Below, in pieces: positions 21,999 through 31,002 of a stretch of DNA of 64,000 bases. The stretch spans positions 310,001-374,000 of the forward strand of contig JBFMHC010000046.1 of the NCBI GenBank assembly GCA_040751755.1, given 5' to 3'. Origin of the DNA: PFJX01 sp040751755 (GTDB lineage: Bacteria > Pseudomonadota > Gammaproteobacteria > Burkholderiales > Thiobacillaceae). Below the pieces are notes generated by a model. The model was not told the origin of the DNA, ran no database searches, and saw only the letters and a program-made list of their open reading frames with translations. The translations under genes were made by a program, and so were the position numbers. Every line of letters starts with the position of its first letter. Within the stretch, counting starts at the first letter, position 1.

Positions 21999-23378
21999 AT
22001 GAGCCAATTCAATCGTCGCGAGTTCATCAAGGCCTTTGCCGCCGCTTCTTCCGCCGGTGCGCTGGCCTTCCCCTCCATCGCCAGCGCCAAGGCCAAGGCC
22101 AGGGTCGTCGTCATCGGCGGCGGCTACGGCGGCGCCACCGCGGCCAAGTACGTGAAGATGCTGGACGGCGACATCGACGTCACCCTCATCGAGCCGAACA
22201 AGACCTATACCTCCTGCCCGCTTTCCAACGAGGTGATCGCCGGGCACCGCGAGATCAAGACCCTGCAGGTCGGCTACGACGGTCTGAAGAAGCGCGGCGT
22301 CAACGTGCTGCACGACCTGGTGGCCTCGGTGGACCGGGCCAAGAAGACCGTCACCACGAAGGGTGGCAGGACCCTGGGCTACGACGCCCTGGTCATGTCG
22401 CCCGGCATCGAGTTCAAGTTCGACACCATCGAGGGCTATTCCGAGTCGCTCATCGAGCAGATCCCCCATGCCTGGAAGGCCGGCGAGCAGACCCTGCTGC
22501 TGAAGAAGCAGCTGGAGGCGATGCCTGACGGTGGCAAGTTCGTCATCGTCGTGCCCAAGGGGCCGTTCCGCTGCCCGCCCGGCCCCTACGAGCGCGCCTC
22601 CCTGGTTGCCAGCTATCTCAAGCACCATGGCAAGGCCAAGTCCAAGGTCATCATCCTCGATGCCAACGACTCGCACTCCAAGAAGGGCCTGTTCAATCAG
22701 GGCTGGGCCAAGCTGTACGGCTGGGAGAAGGAAGGCCTGGGCACCAACGGCATGATCGAGTGGGTGAAGGGCGCCGAGGGCGGCACCGTCACCAAGCTGG
22801 ACGCGAAGAGCAAGAGCGTGTCCTCCGACTTCGTCGACGTGAAGGCCGACGTGCTCAACATCATCCCCGCGCACAAGGCCGGCAAGATCGCCGCCGACAC
22901 GGGCCTGACGGGCACGGAGGGCAACAACTTCGAGAAGGGCTGGTGCAAGGTGGAGCCCATGACCATGGCCTCCGCCGTGGACCCCAATATCTACACCATC
23001 GGCGATTCCTGCGTGGCCGGCGAGATGCCCCTGTACGGCAACCCCAACGCCTCCTTCGACATGCCGAAGTCCGCGCACATCGCCATGACCCAGGCCAAGG
23101 TGGCGGCCGCCGCCATCGTCGCCAAGGTCAACGGCCTGCCGGCACCGACGCCGTACTACGCCAACACCTGCTACAGCATCCTCGACGAGGGCTATGGCAT
23201 CTCGGTGGCGCACCAGTACCGCGTGGTCAACGGCACCTTCAAGTACATCAAGGAAGGCAGCGGCCTCTCGCCCATGACCATGCCGGACAAGTCGCCGGTG
23301 CCCATGATCTACCGCAAGCTGGAGGCGGAGTATGCCGATGGCTGGCTGCGCAACGTCATGGCCGACGCCTTCTCCTGA
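21999..23378 (+). CDS. fccB: Flavocytochrome c sulfide dehydrogenase, flavoprotein subunit (FccB/SoxF)
   Basis: 459 residues. Tat signal (NRREFIKAFAAASSAG), FAD-binding VVVIGGGYGGATAAKYV near residue 37, the conserved PFRCPPGPYERASL region carrying one redox cysteine, and YANTCYSIL carrying the other near residue 390. TIGDSC is the second FAD motif. It oxidises sulfide to sulfur or polysulfide in the periplasm. Gene order fccA-fccB is standard; start chosen by the Tat signal and the GAGGGGAA ribosome site. Confidence 0.93.
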   Translation: MSQFNRREFIKAFAAASSAGALAFPSIASAKAKARVVVIGGGYGGATAAKYVKMLDGDIDVTLIEPNKTYTSCPLSNEVIAGHREIKTLQVGYDGLKKRGVNVLHDLVASVDRAKKTVTTKGGRTLGYDALVMSPGIEFKFDTIEGYSESLIEQIPHAWKAGEQTLLLKKQLEAMPDGGKFVIVVPKGPFRCPPGPYERASLVASYLKHHGKAKSKVIILDANDSHSKKGLFNQGWAKLYGWEKEGLGTNGMIEWVKGAEGGTVTKLDAKSKSVSSDFVDVKADVLNIIPAHKAGKIAADTGLTGTEGNNFEKGWCKVEPMTMASAVDPNIYTIGDSCVAGEMPLYGNPNASFDMPKSAHIAMTQAKVAAAAIVAKVNGLPAPTPYYANTCYSILDEGYGISVAHQYRVVNGTFKYIKEGSGLSPMTMPDKSPVPMIYRKLEAEYADGWLRNVMADAFS

Positions 23379-23535
23379 TCGGGTTTGTTCGCGTCAAACG
23401 TTTACGGAAAGGGGGCTCGATGAAGGAACGGAGGAAAGTGGCAGTTGGTTCGCAATGCGGCTTGGCCGGCGTCCTGATTCGCGCCCGTCAATACCGCTGA
23501 GGCTGCATAACACGGTATCAAAAGGAGATAAGACC

Positions 23536-25239
23536 ATGAAGATCGCAAACCTGCTGGGACGGATCGCGCTGGGCCTCGGGGCCGCGCTGTTCGCCCTCGG
23601 GGTGCAGGCCAACGCCGAACCGGCCGCGCCCGCACCTGTCAAGGCCCCGCCCATCAAGCCGGTGGAGGAGAAGAAGTGCTACTCCTGCCACGACAACATC
23701 GAGGAGTTCCACACCGAGGGGCGTCACGCCACCGTCAACTGCGCGCACTGCCACGACGCGGTGGAGCACCTGAAGACGGCGAAGAACAAGGAGATGGGCA
23801 CGCGGCCGGCCACCGTCAAGGACCACCGCGCCTGTGCCACCTGCCACGTCGAGCAGTACAACACCTTCGTGCAGACCAACTACGAATCGAAGGCCCGGCA
23901 GGAGAAGGCCAGCTTCAAGAACCGCTCGCCGCTGTTCGACAAGCTGATGGAGGGCTACGGCTTCACCAAGGAGCATAACGAGCCGCGCTCGCACGCCTTC
24001 ATGCTGGTGGACCAGTGGGCCGTGGACCGCGCCTTCGGCGGCCGCATGAAGTTCAAGGACTGGACCTACGTCAACCGTGCCGAACTGGCCGCCAACGGCG
24101 CCTGGAACGTCATCGTCGACAAGGAGCCCTCCACTTCCGACCAGAAGATCTTCATGCGCCAGACCGTCACCGCGGTGAACCCCGTCTGCATGAACTGCAA
24201 GACGCAGGACCACATCCTGGACTGGAAGTACATGGGCGACCCGGACCCGAAGGCGAAGTGGGATCGTACCTCCAAGCCTGTGGAATTCGCGCGCGCCGTG
24301 AACCACCCCCTGAACTGCTACATGTGCCACGACCCGCACTCCGCCAAGCCGCGTGTGGTGCGTGACGCCCTGATCAACGCCGTGGTCGACCGCAAGCTGG
24401 GCACCTATCCGCAGGACAAGGTGAAGTCCGGACAGACGACCATGACCAAGGTCATGTTCCAGCGTGACGGCAAGGATTTCCGCGCCATCGGCCTGCTGAA
24501 CAAGGCGGACTCCAACCTGATGTGCGCGCAGTGCCACGTCGAGTACAACTGCGGTCCCGGCTTCGATTGCGCCGAGAAGGGCAAGGAGTACTACGTGAAG
24601 ATGTCCGACCCGCGCACCAACCTGTTCCCGTGGACCAACGTCTTCGGCTACAAGAAGGTCATGACCGAGGACTACAAGTTCAAGGACTTCAAGCACGCCA
24701 GCACCGGCGCCCTGCTGCCCAAGATCCAGCACCCGGAAATGGAGACCTACTGGGGCTCCAAGCACGAGAAGGCTGGCGTCGAGTGCAAGGACTGCCACAT
24801 GACGAAGAAGAAGCACGCGAACGGCAAGGTGACCACCAATCACCAGCAGATGTCGCCGCGCTACAACGTCAAGGCGGCCTGTATCACCTGCCACAAGGAA
24901 TGGAGCGAGGAAGAGGCCAAGTACCAGATCGACGCCATCCAGGGCTACATCCGCGGCAAGATGACCAAGGCCGAGTTCTGGATCGCCCAGTTCATCGACG
25001 TGATCATGAAGGCCAAGGAAGCCGGCGTCTCCGCCGAGGTGATGGACAAGGCCCTCGACATGCAATACGACGCCAACCTGTACTGGGAATGGTGGACCGC
25101 CGAGAACTCCGACGGCTTCCACAACCCGGATGACGCGCGCGAGTCCCTGACCCGCTCCATCGATTCCTCGCAGGCCGGCATCAAGATGCTGAAGGAAGAG
25201 TTGGCGAAGATGAAGGGTGCCGCCGTCGCCGCCAAGTAA
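23536..25239 (+). CDS. onr: Octaheme cytochrome c nitrite reductase (ONR/TvNiR-like)
   Basis: 567 residues with signal peptide and eight heme sites: CYSCH (48), CAHCH (69), CATCH (100), CMNCK (218), CYMCH (261), CAQCH (330), CKDCH (417) and CITCH (449). The fourth is CxxCK, the lysine-ligated catalytic heme of NrfA and of Thioalkalivibrio octaheme reductases. Three extra N-terminal hemes distinguish it from pentaheme NrfA. CHVEYNCGPG follows the sixth heme, as in this family. It reduces nitrite (also hydroxylamine or sulfite in vitro for relatives) to ammonium in the periplasm. Start chosen by AAAGGAG. It follows fccB by 157 bases that hold a possible 26-codon frame (23420-23500) but no gene I can support. 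Confidence 0.9.
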   Translation: MKIANLLGRIALGLGAALFALGVQANAEPAAPAPVKAPPIKPVEEKKCYSCHDNIEEFHTEGRHATVNCAHCHDAVEHLKTAKNKEMGTRPATVKDHRACATCHVEQYNTFVQTNYESKARQEKASFKNRSPLFDKLMEGYGFTKEHNEPRSHAFMLVDQWAVDRAFGGRMKFKDWTYVNRAELAANGAWNVIVDKEPSTSDQKIFMRQTVTAVNPVCMNCKTQDHILDWKYMGDPDPKAKWDRTSKPVEFARAVNHPLNCYMCHDPHSAKPRVVRDALINAVVDRKLGTYPQDKVKSGQTTMTKVMFQRDGKDFRAIGLLNKADSNLMCAQCHVEYNCGPGFDCAEKGKEYYVKMSDPRTNLFPWTNVFGYKKVMTEDYKFKDFKHASTGALLPKIQHPEMETYWGSKHEKAGVECKDCHMTKKKHANGKVTTNHQQMSPRYNVKAACITCHKEWSEEEAKYQIDAIQGYIRGKMTKAEFWIAQFIDVIMKAKEAGVSAEVMDKALDMQYDANLYWEWWTAENSDGFHNPDDARESLTRSIDSSQAGIKMLKEELAKMKGAAVAAK

Positions 25240-25257
25240 GCGACAGCAGCCAGGAAA

Positions 25258-25282
25258 GGGGCGGAGCGATCCGCCCCTTTTT
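25258..25282 (+). terminator. Rho-independent terminator after octaheme nitrite reductase
   Basis: GGGGCGGA (25258-25265) / TCCGCCCC (25270-25277), GCGA loop, then five T. Confidence 0.9.
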
Positions 25283-25350
25283 ATTGAGGGGCCGGTTTTT
25301 TCGCCCTGTGTTTGCAGGTATCCTCGCCCGGCCATGTTTGCCGCAGTTCT

Positions 25351-26001
25351 ATGACCGATCCCACCCTTTCCGTGCACGACCTTGCCTGCGCCCGCGGCGA
25401 CAGGCTGCTGTTCAAGGGCATGAACTTCAGCGTCACGGCCGGCGAGATGCTGCTCGTGCAGGGAGGCAACGGCCAGGGCAAGACCAGCCTGCTGCGTCTG
25501 CTCACCGGCCTGGCCCGCCCCGAGGATGGGGAGGTGCGTTGGCGCGGCGAGCCGATCGGCCGGCAGCGTGAGCGCTATCACGCGGAGATGATGTACCTGG
25601 GGCACGCCAACGGCGTGAAGGACGACCTCGATCCGGTGGAGAACCTGCGCTTCGCCGAGGGCCTGCAAGGCCGCGCCCTCGATGACGCGCGTGCCATCTC
25701 CACCCTGGAGCGCCTGGGTCTGTCGCGTTGCCTGGACCTGCCCTGCCGCGTCCTCTCCTTCGGCCAGCGTCGCCGGGTCGCCCTCGCGGCCCTGCTGCTC
25801 GCCGGCGCGACGCTATGGATACTCGACGAACCCCTGACCGGGCTGGATGTGCACGCGGTAGCGATGATGGAGGGCCTGATCCGCGACCATCTGGCCGCCG
25901 GCGGCATGGTGGTCGCCACCACCCACCAGGCCCTGAACCTGGAAGGTATGCCGGTGCAGCGCCTGCTGGTCGGCAACGTCGCCATCCCGGAACTGGCCTG
26001 A
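25351..26001 (+). CDS. ccmA: Heme exporter ATPase CcmA
   Basis: 216 residues from ATG 25351 (MTDPTLSVHDL). Walker A GGNGQGKTS, signature SFGQRRRVALAAL, Walker B LWILDEP. ATPase of the CcmABC complex, which releases holo-CcmE. First gene of a nine-gene ccm operon that begins just after the nitrite reductase terminator; it supplies heme attachment for the multiheme proteins upstream. Confidence 0.95.
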   Translation: MTDPTLSVHDLACARGDRLLFKGMNFSVTAGEMLLVQGGNGQGKTSLLRLLTGLARPEDGEVRWRGEPIGRQRERYHAEMMYLGHANGVKDDLDPVENLRFAEGLQGRALDDARAISTLERLGLSRCLDLPCRVLSFGQRRRVALAALLLAGATLWILDEPLTGLDVHAVAMMEGLIRDHLAAGGMVVATTHQALNLEGMPVQRLLVGNVAIPELA

Positions 26002-26014
26002 GGCGACGGTTTCG

Positions 26015-26683
26015 ATGCACCGCTTCCTGCTCGCCGTGCTGCGTCGCGACCTCACCCTGGCGGCGCGCCGCCGCGGCGACTGGTTGATCGCGCAGTTCTT
26101 CTTCGTCATGGTGGCGAGCCTGTTCCCGCTCGGCGTGGGGCCGGAGCCGGAGATGCTGGCGCGCATCGGCCCCGGCGTGTTGTGGGTCGCCGCCACCCTG
26201 GCCTCGCTCCTCTCCCTTTCCCGCCTGTTCGCCGACGATCACCGCGACGGCAGCCTGGAGCACATGATCCTCTCGCCCGAGCCCACGGTCCTGCTGGTGC
26301 TCGGCAAGGCGCTCGCGCACTGGCTGATCTACGGCATCCCCCTCCTGCTCGTCGCGCCGGTGCTGGGCCTGCAGTTCAACCTGCCGGGCGAGGCCATCCT
26401 CACCCTGGAGTTCTCCCTCCTGCTCGGTACCCCCATCCTCTCGCTGCTCGGCGGCGTGGGCGCCGCCCTCACCCTGGGGCTGCGCGGCGGCGGCGTGTTG
26501 CTGACCCTGCTGATCCTGCCCCTGTACGTGCCGGCACTTATTTTCGGCGCCGGCGCCGTCGATGGCGTGATGGCGGGAACCGGGGCCGAGGCCCACTTGT
26601 CATTGCTGGGCGCGTTCCTGGTGCTGTCCTTTATGATTGCGCCCTGGATCGCCGCCGCCGCCTTACGTGTCTCCATGGAATGA
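26015..26683 (+). CDS. ccmB: Heme exporter membrane subunit CcmB
   Basis: 222 residues, six predicted membrane helices, with the family's FADDHRDGSLEHMILSPEP block near residue 70. Thirteen bases follow ccmA. The stop overlaps the ccmC ATG (ATGA), indicating coupled translation. Confidence 0.94.
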   Translation: MHRFLLAVLRRDLTLAARRRGDWLIAQFFFVMVASLFPLGVGPEPEMLARIGPGVLWVAATLASLLSLSRLFADDHRDGSLEHMILSPEPTVLLVLGKALAHWLIYGIPLLLVAPVLGLQFNLPGEAILTLEFSLLLGTPILSLLGGVGAALTLGLRGGGVLLTLLILPLYVPALIFGAGAVDGVMAGTGAEAHLSLLGAFLVLSFMIAPWIAAAALRVSME

Positions 26684-27414
26684 ACCTCTACACCTACGCC
26701 TCCCCCGCCACCTTCTACCACCTCGCCGGCAGGCTCATCCCCTGGTTCGCCTGGGGCGCGGGCATCCTCGCCGTCTGGGGCTTGTATATCGGTTTCTTCC
26801 TCGCCCCCACCGACTTCCAGCAGGGCGAGGCCTACCGCATCATCTTCATCCATGTGCCGGCGGCCTGGATGTCCATGTTCATCTACCTCGTGATGGCCTT
26901 CTGGGGCGCCATCGGCCTGGCCTTCAACACCCGCCTGTCGTTCATGATGGCGCGCGCCCTGGCGCCCACCGGCGCGATGTTCACCTTCGTCGCGCTGTGG
27001 ACCGGCGCCTGGTGGGGCAAGCCCATGTGGGGCGCATGGTGGGTTTGGGACGCGCGCCTGACCTCCGAGCTGATCCTGCTGTTCCTCTATGTCGGCATCA
27101 TCGCCCTGTGGGCGGCGATCGACGACATCCGCCGCGGCGACCGCGCCGGCTCGCTGCTGACCCTGATCGGCGCGATCAACGTGCCCATCATCTATTTCTC
27201 GGTGAAGTGGTGGAACACCCTGCACCAGGGGGCGTCGGTGAGTCTTACCAAGGCGCCGAGCATGGCCGCCGTCATGCTGCAGGGCATGCTGGTGCTGGCC
27301 TTCGCCGCCTGGTTCTACACCATCGCCGTGGCCCTGGTGCGCGTGCGCCGCATCATCCTGGAGCGCGAGCGACAGACCGAGTGGGTCAAGGCCCTGTTGG
27401 AAAAGGGGAACTGA
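26680..27414 (+). CDS. ccmC: Heme-handling protein CcmC
   Basis: 244 residues, six membrane helices, tryptophan-rich WWD motif WGAWWVWDARLTS near residue 115 flanked by conserved histidines (FIHVPAAW; WNTLHQG). It attaches heme to CcmE. Start ATG 26680 overlaps ccmB. Confidence 0.95.
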   Translation: MNLYTYASPATFYHLAGRLIPWFAWGAGILAVWGLYIGFFLAPTDFQQGEAYRIIFIHVPAAWMSMFIYLVMAFWGAIGLAFNTRLSFMMARALAPTGAMFTFVALWTGAWWGKPMWGAWWVWDARLTSELILLFLYVGIIALWAAIDDIRRGDRAGSLLTLIGAINVPIIYFSVKWWNTLHQGASVSLTKAPSMAAVMLQGMLVLAFAAWFYTIAVALVRVRRIILERERQTEWVKALLEKGN

Positions 27415-27415
27415 G

Positions 27416-27589
27416 ATGGAATGGGCTAGCTGGTCGGCATTCTGGGACATGGGCGGCTACGGCCTCTATGTCTGGGGCTCCTACGGCGTCACGGCGTTGT
27501 GCGTCTTGATCGAGGTCATGTTGCTGCGGCGCGCCGCCGGCGACACTCGCCGCCGCCTCAAGCGCATGCAGCAATGGGAAGAGCAATGA
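27416..27589 (+). CDS. ccmD: CcmD, small membrane subunit
   Basis: 57 residues read directly: MEWASWSAFWDMGGYGLYVWGSYG..., one membrane helix and a basic tail (RRAAGDTRRRLKR). It fits the CcmD pattern (FWxMGGYGxYVWxSYG) and lies between ccmC (one-base gap) and ccmE (ATGA overlap). It is needed for release of heme-loaded CcmE from CcmABC. Confidence 0.92.
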   Translation: MEWASWSAFWDMGGYGLYVWGSYGVTALCVLIEVMLLRRAAGDTRRRLKRMQQWEEQ

Positions 27590-28032
27590 AATCGCGTCAC
27601 AAGAAACTCCTCGTCATCGTCCTCGCGCTCGCTGGCATCGGCATCGCCGCCGCCCTGGTGCTGAACGCCTTCCAGAGCAATCTGGTGTTCTTCTTCTCGC
27701 CCACCCAGGTGGCGCGCGGCGAGGCCCCCACGGACCGCGCCTTCCGCATCGGCGGCCTGGTCGAGGCCGACAGCCTGAAGCGAGAGCCCGACGGCCTGAC
27801 CGTGCGCTTCGTGGTGACCGACACCGCCAAGTCCATCCCCGTCGCCTACAAGGGCATCCTTCCCGACCTGTTCAAGGAGGGCAAGGGCGTGGTGGCGGAG
27901 GGCAAACTGGGTCAGGACGGTCTGTTCACCGCCACCCAGGTCCTCGCCAAGCATGACGAGAACTACATGCCGCCCGAGGCTGCGCACGCGCTGGAACAAG
28001 CGGCCAAGGCGCAAGAAACGCTGGCCCAGTAA
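27586..28032 (+). CDS. ccmE: Heme chaperone CcmE
   Basis: 148 residues from ATG 27586. N-terminal membrane anchor, beta-barrel OB fold, and the heme-binding HDENYMPPE near residue 123, with the His that binds heme covalently and the Tyr ligand four residues on. This is the classical HxxxY form, not the archaeal-type CxxxY. Confidence 0.95.
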   Translation: MKSRHKKLLVIVLALAGIGIAAALVLNAFQSNLVFFFSPTQVARGEAPTDRAFRIGGLVEADSLKREPDGLTVRFVVTDTAKSIPVAYKGILPDLFKEGKGVVAEGKLGQDGLFTATQVLAKHDENYMPPEAAHALEQAAKAQETLAQ

Positions 28033-28064
28033 GCAGTCGGCACAGATACCCCCGAGGAGAAGAC

Positions 28065-30029
28065 ATGATTCCCGAGCTAGGCCATTTCGCCCTTATCGTC
28101 GCGCTGTTGCTGGCGCTGACCCAGGCCATCCTGCCCTTGATCGGCGCCGCGCGCGGCAATGCCGCCCTGATGGCGGTGGCGCGGCCGGCGGCGCAGGGAC
28201 AGTTCGTGTTCGTCGCCCTGGCCTTCGGCTGCCTGGCCTGGTCCTTCCTCACCAACGACTTCTCGGTGGAGAACGTGGCGCGCAACTCCTTCTCGCAACT
28301 GCCCGAGGTCTACCGCTTCACCGCCACCTGGGGCTCGCATGAGGGCTCCATGCTCATGTGGGTGATGATCCTGGGCTTCTGGACCACGGCGGTGTCGGTG
28401 TTTTCGCGCCACCTGCCGGACGAGATGGTGGCCCGCGTGATCGGCGTCATGGGCCTGATCTCCGTGGGCTTCCTCGCCTTCCTGCTCACCACCTCCAACC
28501 CCTTCGAGCGCCTCCTGCCCGCGCCGCCGGATGGCCGCGACATGAACCCGCTGCTGCAGGACTGGGGCATGATCATCCATCCGCCCATGCTGTACATGGG
28601 CTACGTCGGCTTCGCGGTGGCCTTCGCCTTCGCCCTCGCCGCCCTCATGTCGGGCAAGCTGGACGCCGCCTGGGCGCGCTGGTCGCGGCCCTGGACCACG
28701 GTGGCCTGGGCCTTCCTGACGGCCGGCATCGTCCTCGGCGCCTGGTGGGCCTACCGTGAGCTGGGCTGGGGCGGCTGGTGGTTCTGGGACCCGACCGAAA
28801 ACGCCTCCTTCATGCCCTGGCTCGCCGGCACCGCGCTGATCCACTCCCTGGCGGTGACCGAGAAGCGCGGCGCCTTCAAGGCCTGGACCGTGCTGCTGGC
28901 GCTGATCGCCTTCTCGCTGTCGCTGCTCGGCACCTTCCTGGTGCGCTCCGGCGTGCTCTCCTCGGTGCACGCCTTCGCCACCGACCCGGCGCGCGGCAGC
29001 TTCATCCTCGGCTTCCTCGCCGTGGTGATCGGCGGTTCCCTCATCCTCTACGCCTGGCGCGCGCCGAAGATGCTGACCGGCGGCGCCTTCACCTGGTTCT
29101 CGCGCGAGGCCATGCTGCTCGCCAACAACGTGGTGCTGCTGGCGGCCATGGGCTCGGTGCTGCTCGGCACCCTCTACCCCCTGTTCATGGACGCCATGGG
29201 CCTGGGCAAGATCTCCGTCGGCCCGCCCTACTTCAACGCCGTGTTCGTGCCGGTGATGGCGCCGGTGCTGTTCCTCGTCGGCGTGGGGCCGCTGGCGCGC
29301 TGGAAGGAGGCGAGCCTGCCGGACATGTTCGGCCGCCTGAAGTGGGCGCTGGCCGTCGCCGTCGCCACCGGCCTGCTGCTGCCCCTCACCCTCGATGGCT
29401 TCAATCCCTGGGCCGCGCTCGGCTTCTCCCTCGCGGCGTGGATCCTGCTGACCGTGCTGGTCGGCTTCCGCGAGCGCATGAAGAACGGCGCCCGCCTGGG
29501 CAGCCTGCCGCGCGCCTTCTGGGGCATGCAGCTGGCGCACCTGGGCCTGGCCTGGGGCGTGGCGGGCATCACCCTGGTGGCGAACTACCAGCAGGAGCGC
29601 GACGTGCGCATGAACGCCGGCGACTACACCGAACTGGCCGGCTACACCTTCACCTTCCAGGGTGCCGAGTCCTTCCCGGGGCCCAACTACCAGGGCATGC
29701 GCGCGACCGTCGAGGTGAGCCAGGGCGGCCGCAAGATCGCCACCCTGCACCCCGAGAAGCGCGTCTACAACGCCTCCGGCATGCCCATGACCGAGGCGGC
29801 GATCCATCCCAACTTCTTCCGCGACGTCTACGTCGCCCTCGGCGAGCCGCTGGACGAGGAGGCCAGGTCCTGGTCGGTGCGCGTGTTCCACAAGCCCTTC
29901 ATCAACTGGCTGTGGCTGGGCGCGCTGTTCCTGGTGATCGGCGGCTTCCTCGCCGCCTCCGACCGGCGCTACCGCATCGCCGTGAAGAAGTCGGCGGTCC
30001 CCGCCGGCGCCGCCACCCAGGGGGCCTGA
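28065..30029 (+). CDS. ccmF: Cytochrome c heme lyase subunit CcmF
   Basis: 654 residues, about 15 membrane helices, WWD domain WGGWWFWDPTENASFMPWL near residue 235 and conserved HSLAVTEKRGAFKAW. It transfers heme from CcmE to apocytochromes with CcmH/I. GAGGAGA precedes the ATG. Confidence 0.95.
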   Translation: MIPELGHFALIVALLLALTQAILPLIGAARGNAALMAVARPAAQGQFVFVALAFGCLAWSFLTNDFSVENVARNSFSQLPEVYRFTATWGSHEGSMLMWVMILGFWTTAVSVFSRHLPDEMVARVIGVMGLISVGFLAFLLTTSNPFERLLPAPPDGRDMNPLLQDWGMIIHPPMLYMGYVGFAVAFAFALAALMSGKLDAAWARWSRPWTTVAWAFLTAGIVLGAWWAYRELGWGGWWFWDPTENASFMPWLAGTALIHSLAVTEKRGAFKAWTVLLALIAFSLSLLGTFLVRSGVLSSVHAFATDPARGSFILGFLAVVIGGSLILYAWRAPKMLTGGAFTWFSREAMLLANNVVLLAAMGSVLLGTLYPLFMDAMGLGKISVGPPYFNAVFVPVMAPVLFLVGVGPLARWKEASLPDMFGRLKWALAVAVATGLLLPLTLDGFNPWAALGFSLAAWILLTVLVGFRERMKNGARLGSLPRAFWGMQLAHLGLAWGVAGITLVANYQQERDVRMNAGDYTELAGYTFTFQGAESFPGPNYQGMRATVEVSQGGRKIATLHPEKRVYNASGMPMTEAAIHPNFFRDVYVALGEPLDEEARSWSVRVFHKPFINWLWLGALFLVIGGFLAASDRRYRIAVKKSAVPAGAATQGA

Positions 30030-30031
30030 GC

Positions 30032-30553
30032 ATGAAACGCTGGCTCCCCGTCATCATCTTCTTCGTCCTGGTCGGTTTCTTCGCCAAGGGGCTGTTCCTC
30101 AACCCGCGCGAGGTGCCGTCGCCCTTCATCGGCAAGCCCGCGCCCGCCTTCACCCTGCCGCTGGTGGGCAACGAGGCGCAGAGCTTCAGCCCCGCGGACA
30201 TGCAGGGCAAGGTCTGGCTGCTCAACGTGTGGGCGCCGTGGTGCGTGTCCTGCCGCCAGGAACACCCCGTGCTGATGCAACTGGCGCAGGACCAGGCGGT
30301 GCCCATCGTCGGCCTCAACTGGAAGGACAAGGACCGCGAGGCCGCGCAGCTGCTGGCGCAGCAGGGCAGCCCCTACGCGGCGGTGCCGGACGACCTGTCC
30401 GGCAAGGTAGGCATCGACTACGGCGTCACCGGCACGCCGGAGACCTACGTGATCGACAAGGCGGGCATCGTGCGCCTGAAGCACATCGGCCCCATCGACA
30501 TGGACGTGTGGAAGAACAAGATCGAACCGAAGCTGAAGGAGCTGGGCGCATGA
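30032..30553 (+). CDS. ccmG: Thiol-disulfide oxidoreductase CcmG/DsbE
   Basis: 173 residues. Membrane-anchored thioredoxin fold with WAPWCVSCRQEHP active site near residue 75 and TGTPETYVID cis-Pro loop. It keeps heme-site cysteines reduced before ligation; it is recharged by DsbD-type proteins, one of which is encoded at 39528-41792. Two bases after ccmF. Confidence 0.94.
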   Translation: MKRWLPVIIFFVLVGFFAKGLFLNPREVPSPFIGKPAPAFTLPLVGNEAQSFSPADMQGKVWLLNVWAPWCVSCRQEHPVLMQLAQDQAVPIVGLNWKDKDREAAQLLAQQGSPYAAVPDDLSGKVGIDYGVTGTPETYVIDKAGIVRLKHIGPIDMDVWKNKIEPKLKELGA

Positions 30554-31002
30554 AGAAGCTGCTGTTCGCGATCCTCCTGGCGCTTGCCGCGCCGACCTTC
30601 GCCGGCGAGGCGGCACCCAACGCCGAGGACCCGGTGATCGAGCAGCGCATGATCAGGCTTGCCGAGGAGCTGCGCTGCCTGGTGTGCCAGAACGAGTCGC
30701 TCGCGGGCTCGCATGCCGAGCTCGCCGAGGACCTGCGGCGGGAGATCCGCGCACAGATGAAGGCGGGCAAGAACGACAAGGAGGTGATCGAGTACCTCAC
30801 CAACCGCTACGGGGACTTCGTGCTCTACCAGCCGCCGTTCAAGCCGGTGACCTATCTGCTCTGGCTGGGACCGCTGCTGTTCCTGATGATCGGTGGCGTG
30901 GTCTGGTACGCCACCCTGAAGAAGCGCCGCGCCCTCAAGGATGCGCCGCTGGACGAGAAGCGGCTCGCCGCCGCCGCGCAACTGCTGGAAGACAACAAAT
31001 GA
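30550..31002 (+). CDS. ccmH: CcmH, reductase/holdase of heme ligation
   Basis: 150 residues. Signal peptide, RCLVCQNESLAGSHAELAEDLR with the CxxC pair near residue 48, and a C-terminal membrane helix (LLWLGPLLFLMIGGVVWY). Overlaps ccmG by ATGA and ccmI by ATGA. Confidence 0.94.
   Translation: MKKLLFAILLALAAPTFAGEAAPNAEDPVIEQRMIRLAEELRCLVCQNESLAGSHAELAEDLRREIRAQMKAGKNDKEVIEYLTNRYGDFVLYQPPFKPVTYLLWLGPLLFLMIGGVVWYATLKKRRALKDAPLDEKRLAAAAQLLEDNK

Noticed and set aside
23420..23500. 26-codon frame between fccB and the octaheme reductase, with a purine-rich upstream stretch
   Set aside because: Too short and without recognisable features; the region is more likely an untranslated leader.
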